From positions 1,364,001 to 1,428,000 of the forward strand of contig CBDAPN010000032.1 in NCBI GenBank assembly GCA_965198415.1: 64,000 bases of DNA, given 5' to 3'. The notes under the pieces were generated by a model, which was given only the letters and a program-made list of their open reading frames with translations, searched no databases and had not been told where the DNA came from. The translations under genes were made by a program, and so were the position numbers. Below, piece after piece: positions 62,018-64,000 of the stretch; the first letter of the stretch is position 1; each line of letters starts with the position of its first letter. Source of the stretch: Endozoicomonas sp965198415. Its GTDB lineage: Bacteria; Pseudomonadota; Gammaproteobacteria; Pseudomonadales; Endozoicomonadaceae.

Positions 62018-64000
62018 TCACTCCCCAAGGGCAACTGCATAGATTTTCTTTCTAATATTTAATAGCTCGTCCCCAGAGATATCTGCCATATCTTGCCATT
62101 GTGGCGGCAGGTTGTTGCGAATATCAGTGAGCACTTTTCTGGCTCTTGGGTTCTTTTCCGCTTGCTCTTCTAGCCATTGCAGCCAACGTAAATCCAAAGT
62201 CGCTTCGTGCAGATCCAGCAATCGATGGTGGATGTTCATTATTTTTGGGCACGATTTTTCAGCAGGGTATAAATACATCACATCGCCTTCGCGGCCATCG
62301 GTTGGGTCAAATGGGTCAGCGGTTGGCATACGCGCATGCCATTGTAAATAACCGTCCGCACCGGAGCGCCATAGGTAGAATCCTGCCGCTAGCCTGGGCT
62401 TTGGCATATTGTATAACCAGACCAATCGGTTATCTTGCAATTCACTGATGCTTTTCTTCGATACTTCTATGCCGTGATTGATAATGAGAAGATCGGTGGT
62501 ATCAACCAACCCTGACTGATTGTCGTTATTCATATGGCCTGCGGTTTTCAGGCCGAGCGCTTCATCGCGCAGCAGGTTGGCGGTATTTTGTATGTGAATG
62601 AAGTTATGTTTCAGGGGCTCATCAAAAATTGACCAGAACACTTCCGGCAGTTTTTTTGCCTTTAATAGCAGCTGCAACTGAACTAATGCGGCGGCGGCAG
62701 TGGGCTGTTTTTTTTGTTTCAGCAATCGTTTTAACGGTGAGTAAGCCAACACAGGCCCGTTGAAGCCAGCGTCTTGCAGCTGTTGTAACTGCTCAACAAA
62801 AATCTGTCGATTCCGGTCGCTGTCAGGCGTTGCTAATGCAGGCGCCACGGTACTGAAACCATAGGAAGCCAGCAACGTTAGGTCACAGGAGGTACTCTTG
62901 GTGAGTTCGTCTGCCAATGGCTTAAACCAGTGATAGTAAGGTGCAGGCTCCAGATACAACCCCACCGGCGTTTTCAGTTTTGGTAGCGTGGTGGGCAGCA
63001 CGCGCACTTTGTAATCCAGTAGCTGTAACTCGCCATGGCTGAACAACTGCAGCTTGCCGGTATATTCGCCGGGTGTTGCCGTGGGAGGAATGTTTACTTG
63101 CACATGCAGTCTTCTTGGGCGTTTGTTGGAGAGCCTCAGGCTTTGCAGGTCTCCTCTTAGGTAACTGTCGTTCAGCTTCAGTGCGGTTGCATTGGGTTCG
63201 GGGCGCTCATAGCGCCAATGACCATAACGAGTAGTCACTTTAAGTGCCTGACGCCCGGAAGCTCTTGGTGGCGAGACAATCACAATCGGGTTGCTGTCAT
63301 CCACCGGGCTGCCTATCTCAAAGGCCAGATTCAACCGACTGCCTCTTGCCGCCAGAAACGCCCCATCATCGTCCTGCACCTGCTGGCTGATATTTTCCAG
63401 CATTAACGACAACGGTGGCTGATACGGTGTAACTTCAACGGGCCATTGGTTCAAAAACCGCTGACGCCGCTGTTGTTGCGTTTTGCTGGCAAAGCTGCCC
63501 TCAAGAGGCTCCAACACCAGCGCAGACAAAAACCGTGCCGAGGCGTCACCTTGCAGATTCACAGTGAGCATACCGTCGGTCACATCTACCGGCATTGAGA
63601 CAAAACCACTGCGTCGCTCACCCACCAGACTCCAGAGGTCGCCATCAATCGCTCCCTCTTTGTGGCTACCGGCGAGGTAAACTTCGTTAATCCAGCGCTC
63701 AATGGTGAACGACTCATCAATGACGGTGGTATTGTTGGCCTTGATTTGTCGTGTCAAAAAGTAAGGCAGGTACTCCCATTCACCCTGATCACCACTCCAC
63801 AGGCTCAGCTTCCAGCGCCCATTAGGCCAAGGGGTTTTGAAGGTGTTGATACCGACGATGCCATCTCGAATCAAAGCATCCCCGGAGGTACGAACCCGCT
63901 CGTTCAAAGTGCCCTGCAATAAAGCGCTGCCAATGTCGATGCCTTCAAAGCCGGGAAAGGTAGCACTATCAGCAGAACCAAAATCCAGCGCCAAGGTGTT
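62018..64000 (-). CDS. DUF4091-type putative carbohydrate-active protein, 5'-truncated by window end
   Basis: At least 660 aa on the minus strand, with the N-terminus beyond the window. The visible N-terminal part has a malectin/galactose-binding-like start (LDFGSADSATFPGFEGIDIG), a beta-sandwich region, and a middle domain with VQVNIPPTATPGEYTGKLQL typical of a DUF4091 N-terminal module. The C-terminal half (~350-650) has LYLEPAPYYHWFKPLADELT, VFWSIFDEPLKHNF, an acidic EPLK-containing strand, LVWLYNMPKPRLAAGFYLWRSGADGYLQW and DGREGDVMYLYP, a pattern of the TIM-barrel DUF4091 family, related to glycoside hydrolases. Substrate unknown; probably exported, which cannot be seen here. Confidence 0.7.
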   Translation of the reverse strand, partial: NTLALDFGSADSATFPGFEGIDIGSALLQGTLNERVRTSGDALIRDGIVGINTFKTPWPNGRWKLSLWSGDQGEWEYLPYFLTRQIKANNTTVIDESFTIERWINEVYLAGSHKEGAIDGDLWSLVGERRSGFVSMPVDVTDGMLTVNLQGDASARFLSALVLEPLEGSFASKTQQQRRQRFLNQWPVEVTPYQPPLSLMLENISQQVQDDDGAFLAARGSRLNLAFEIGSPVDDSNPIVIVSPPRASGRQALKVTTRYGHWRYERPEPNATALKLNDSYLRGDLQSLRLSNKRPRRLHVQVNIPPTATPGEYTGKLQLFSHGELQLLDYKVRVLPTTLPKLKTPVGLYLEPAPYYHWFKPLADELTKSTSCDLTLLASYGFSTVAPALATPDSDRNRQIFVEQLQQLQDAGFNGPVLAYSPLKRLLKQKKQPTAAAALVQLQLLLKAKKLPEVFWSIFDEPLKHNFIHIQNTANLLRDEALGLKTAGHMNNDNQSGLVDTTDLLIINHGIEVSKKSISELQDNRLVWLYNMPKPRLAAGFYLWRSGADGYLQWHARMPTADPFDPTDGREGDVMYLYPAEKSCPKIMNIHHRLLDLHEATLDLRWLQWLEEQAEKNPRARKVLTDIRNNLPPQWQDMADISGDELLNIRKKIYAVALGE

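Noticed and set aside
1..64000. tRNA and rRNA genes
   Set aside because: I looked for T-loop motifs and conserved rRNA strings and saw none convincing; a covariance search would be decisive.

Overview
The window is a chromosomal segment of a gammaproteobacterium with moderate GC. Housekeeping genes that support this include glnE, ilvE, spoT-rpoZ-gmk, aceE-aceF, secB, trmL, hemB of the metal-switched (non-zinc) type, cdd of the long dimeric type, ubiF-like and a Pseudomonas-type nag phosphotransferase locus (nagE plus an EIIA-HPr-EI fusion). A protein tyrosine phosphatase that looks like a host-directed effector, an unusual J-domain protein, an alternate (CS1-type) chaperone-usher pilus and IS200/IS605 debris suggest a marine, host-associated lineage. 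Endozoicomonas or a relative in Oceanospirillales is my best guess; this is inference, as no rRNA gene is present.

Layout. 0-0.6 kb: the end of a TauE/SafE exporter, abutted by a broken tnpB. 0.6-9.5 kb: yghU, a CNT nucleoside transporter, hemB, a TVP38/FAD-oxidoreductase fusion with an unknown coiled-coil partner, an AGMO-like membrane hydroxylase and the tyrosine phosphatase. 9.8-16.6 kb: complete GlcNAc uptake and catabolism, with nagB-nagA on the minus strand diverging from nagE, then a free IIB protein and nagF. 16.8-22.3 kb: two GNAT acetyltransferases, two orphan secreted proteins, several strong hairpins, and copA behind a promoter with MerR-type 19-bp spacing. 22.5-27.6 kb: the pilus locus, with pilin-usher-tip on the minus strand and the chaperone on the plus strand.

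28-37 kb: core genes (trmL, secB, rhodanese, gpmI, purU, def-like, ubiF-like, cdd, murI) with a solo, highly structured IS605-like end directly after the gpmI stop. 37.4-41.2 kb: blc, then a light-response operon of a DASH cryptochrome, a DUF2256 mini-protein and an iron-sulfur (6-4) photolyase. 42-48.5 kb: carbonic anhydrase, ridA, spoT, rpoZ and gmk, with a eukaryote-like aminopeptidase P gene in the opposite direction between rpoZ and gmk. 48.8-60.6 kb: a phosphate-binding/OmpA fusion, ilvE, glnE, an LpxL-type acyltransferase, aceE and aceF (three lipoyl domains). 60.6-64 kb: a J-domain protein and a partial DUF4091-type carbohydrate-related protein.

No rRNA or tRNA genes, CRISPR array or intact transposon were seen. 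A 14-bp GC-rich tandem repeat occurs at two intergenic sites 27 kb apart on opposite strands. The best candidates for new biology are the tyrosine phosphatase, the J-domain protein, the solo IS605-type structured end next to gpmI, and that repeat family.
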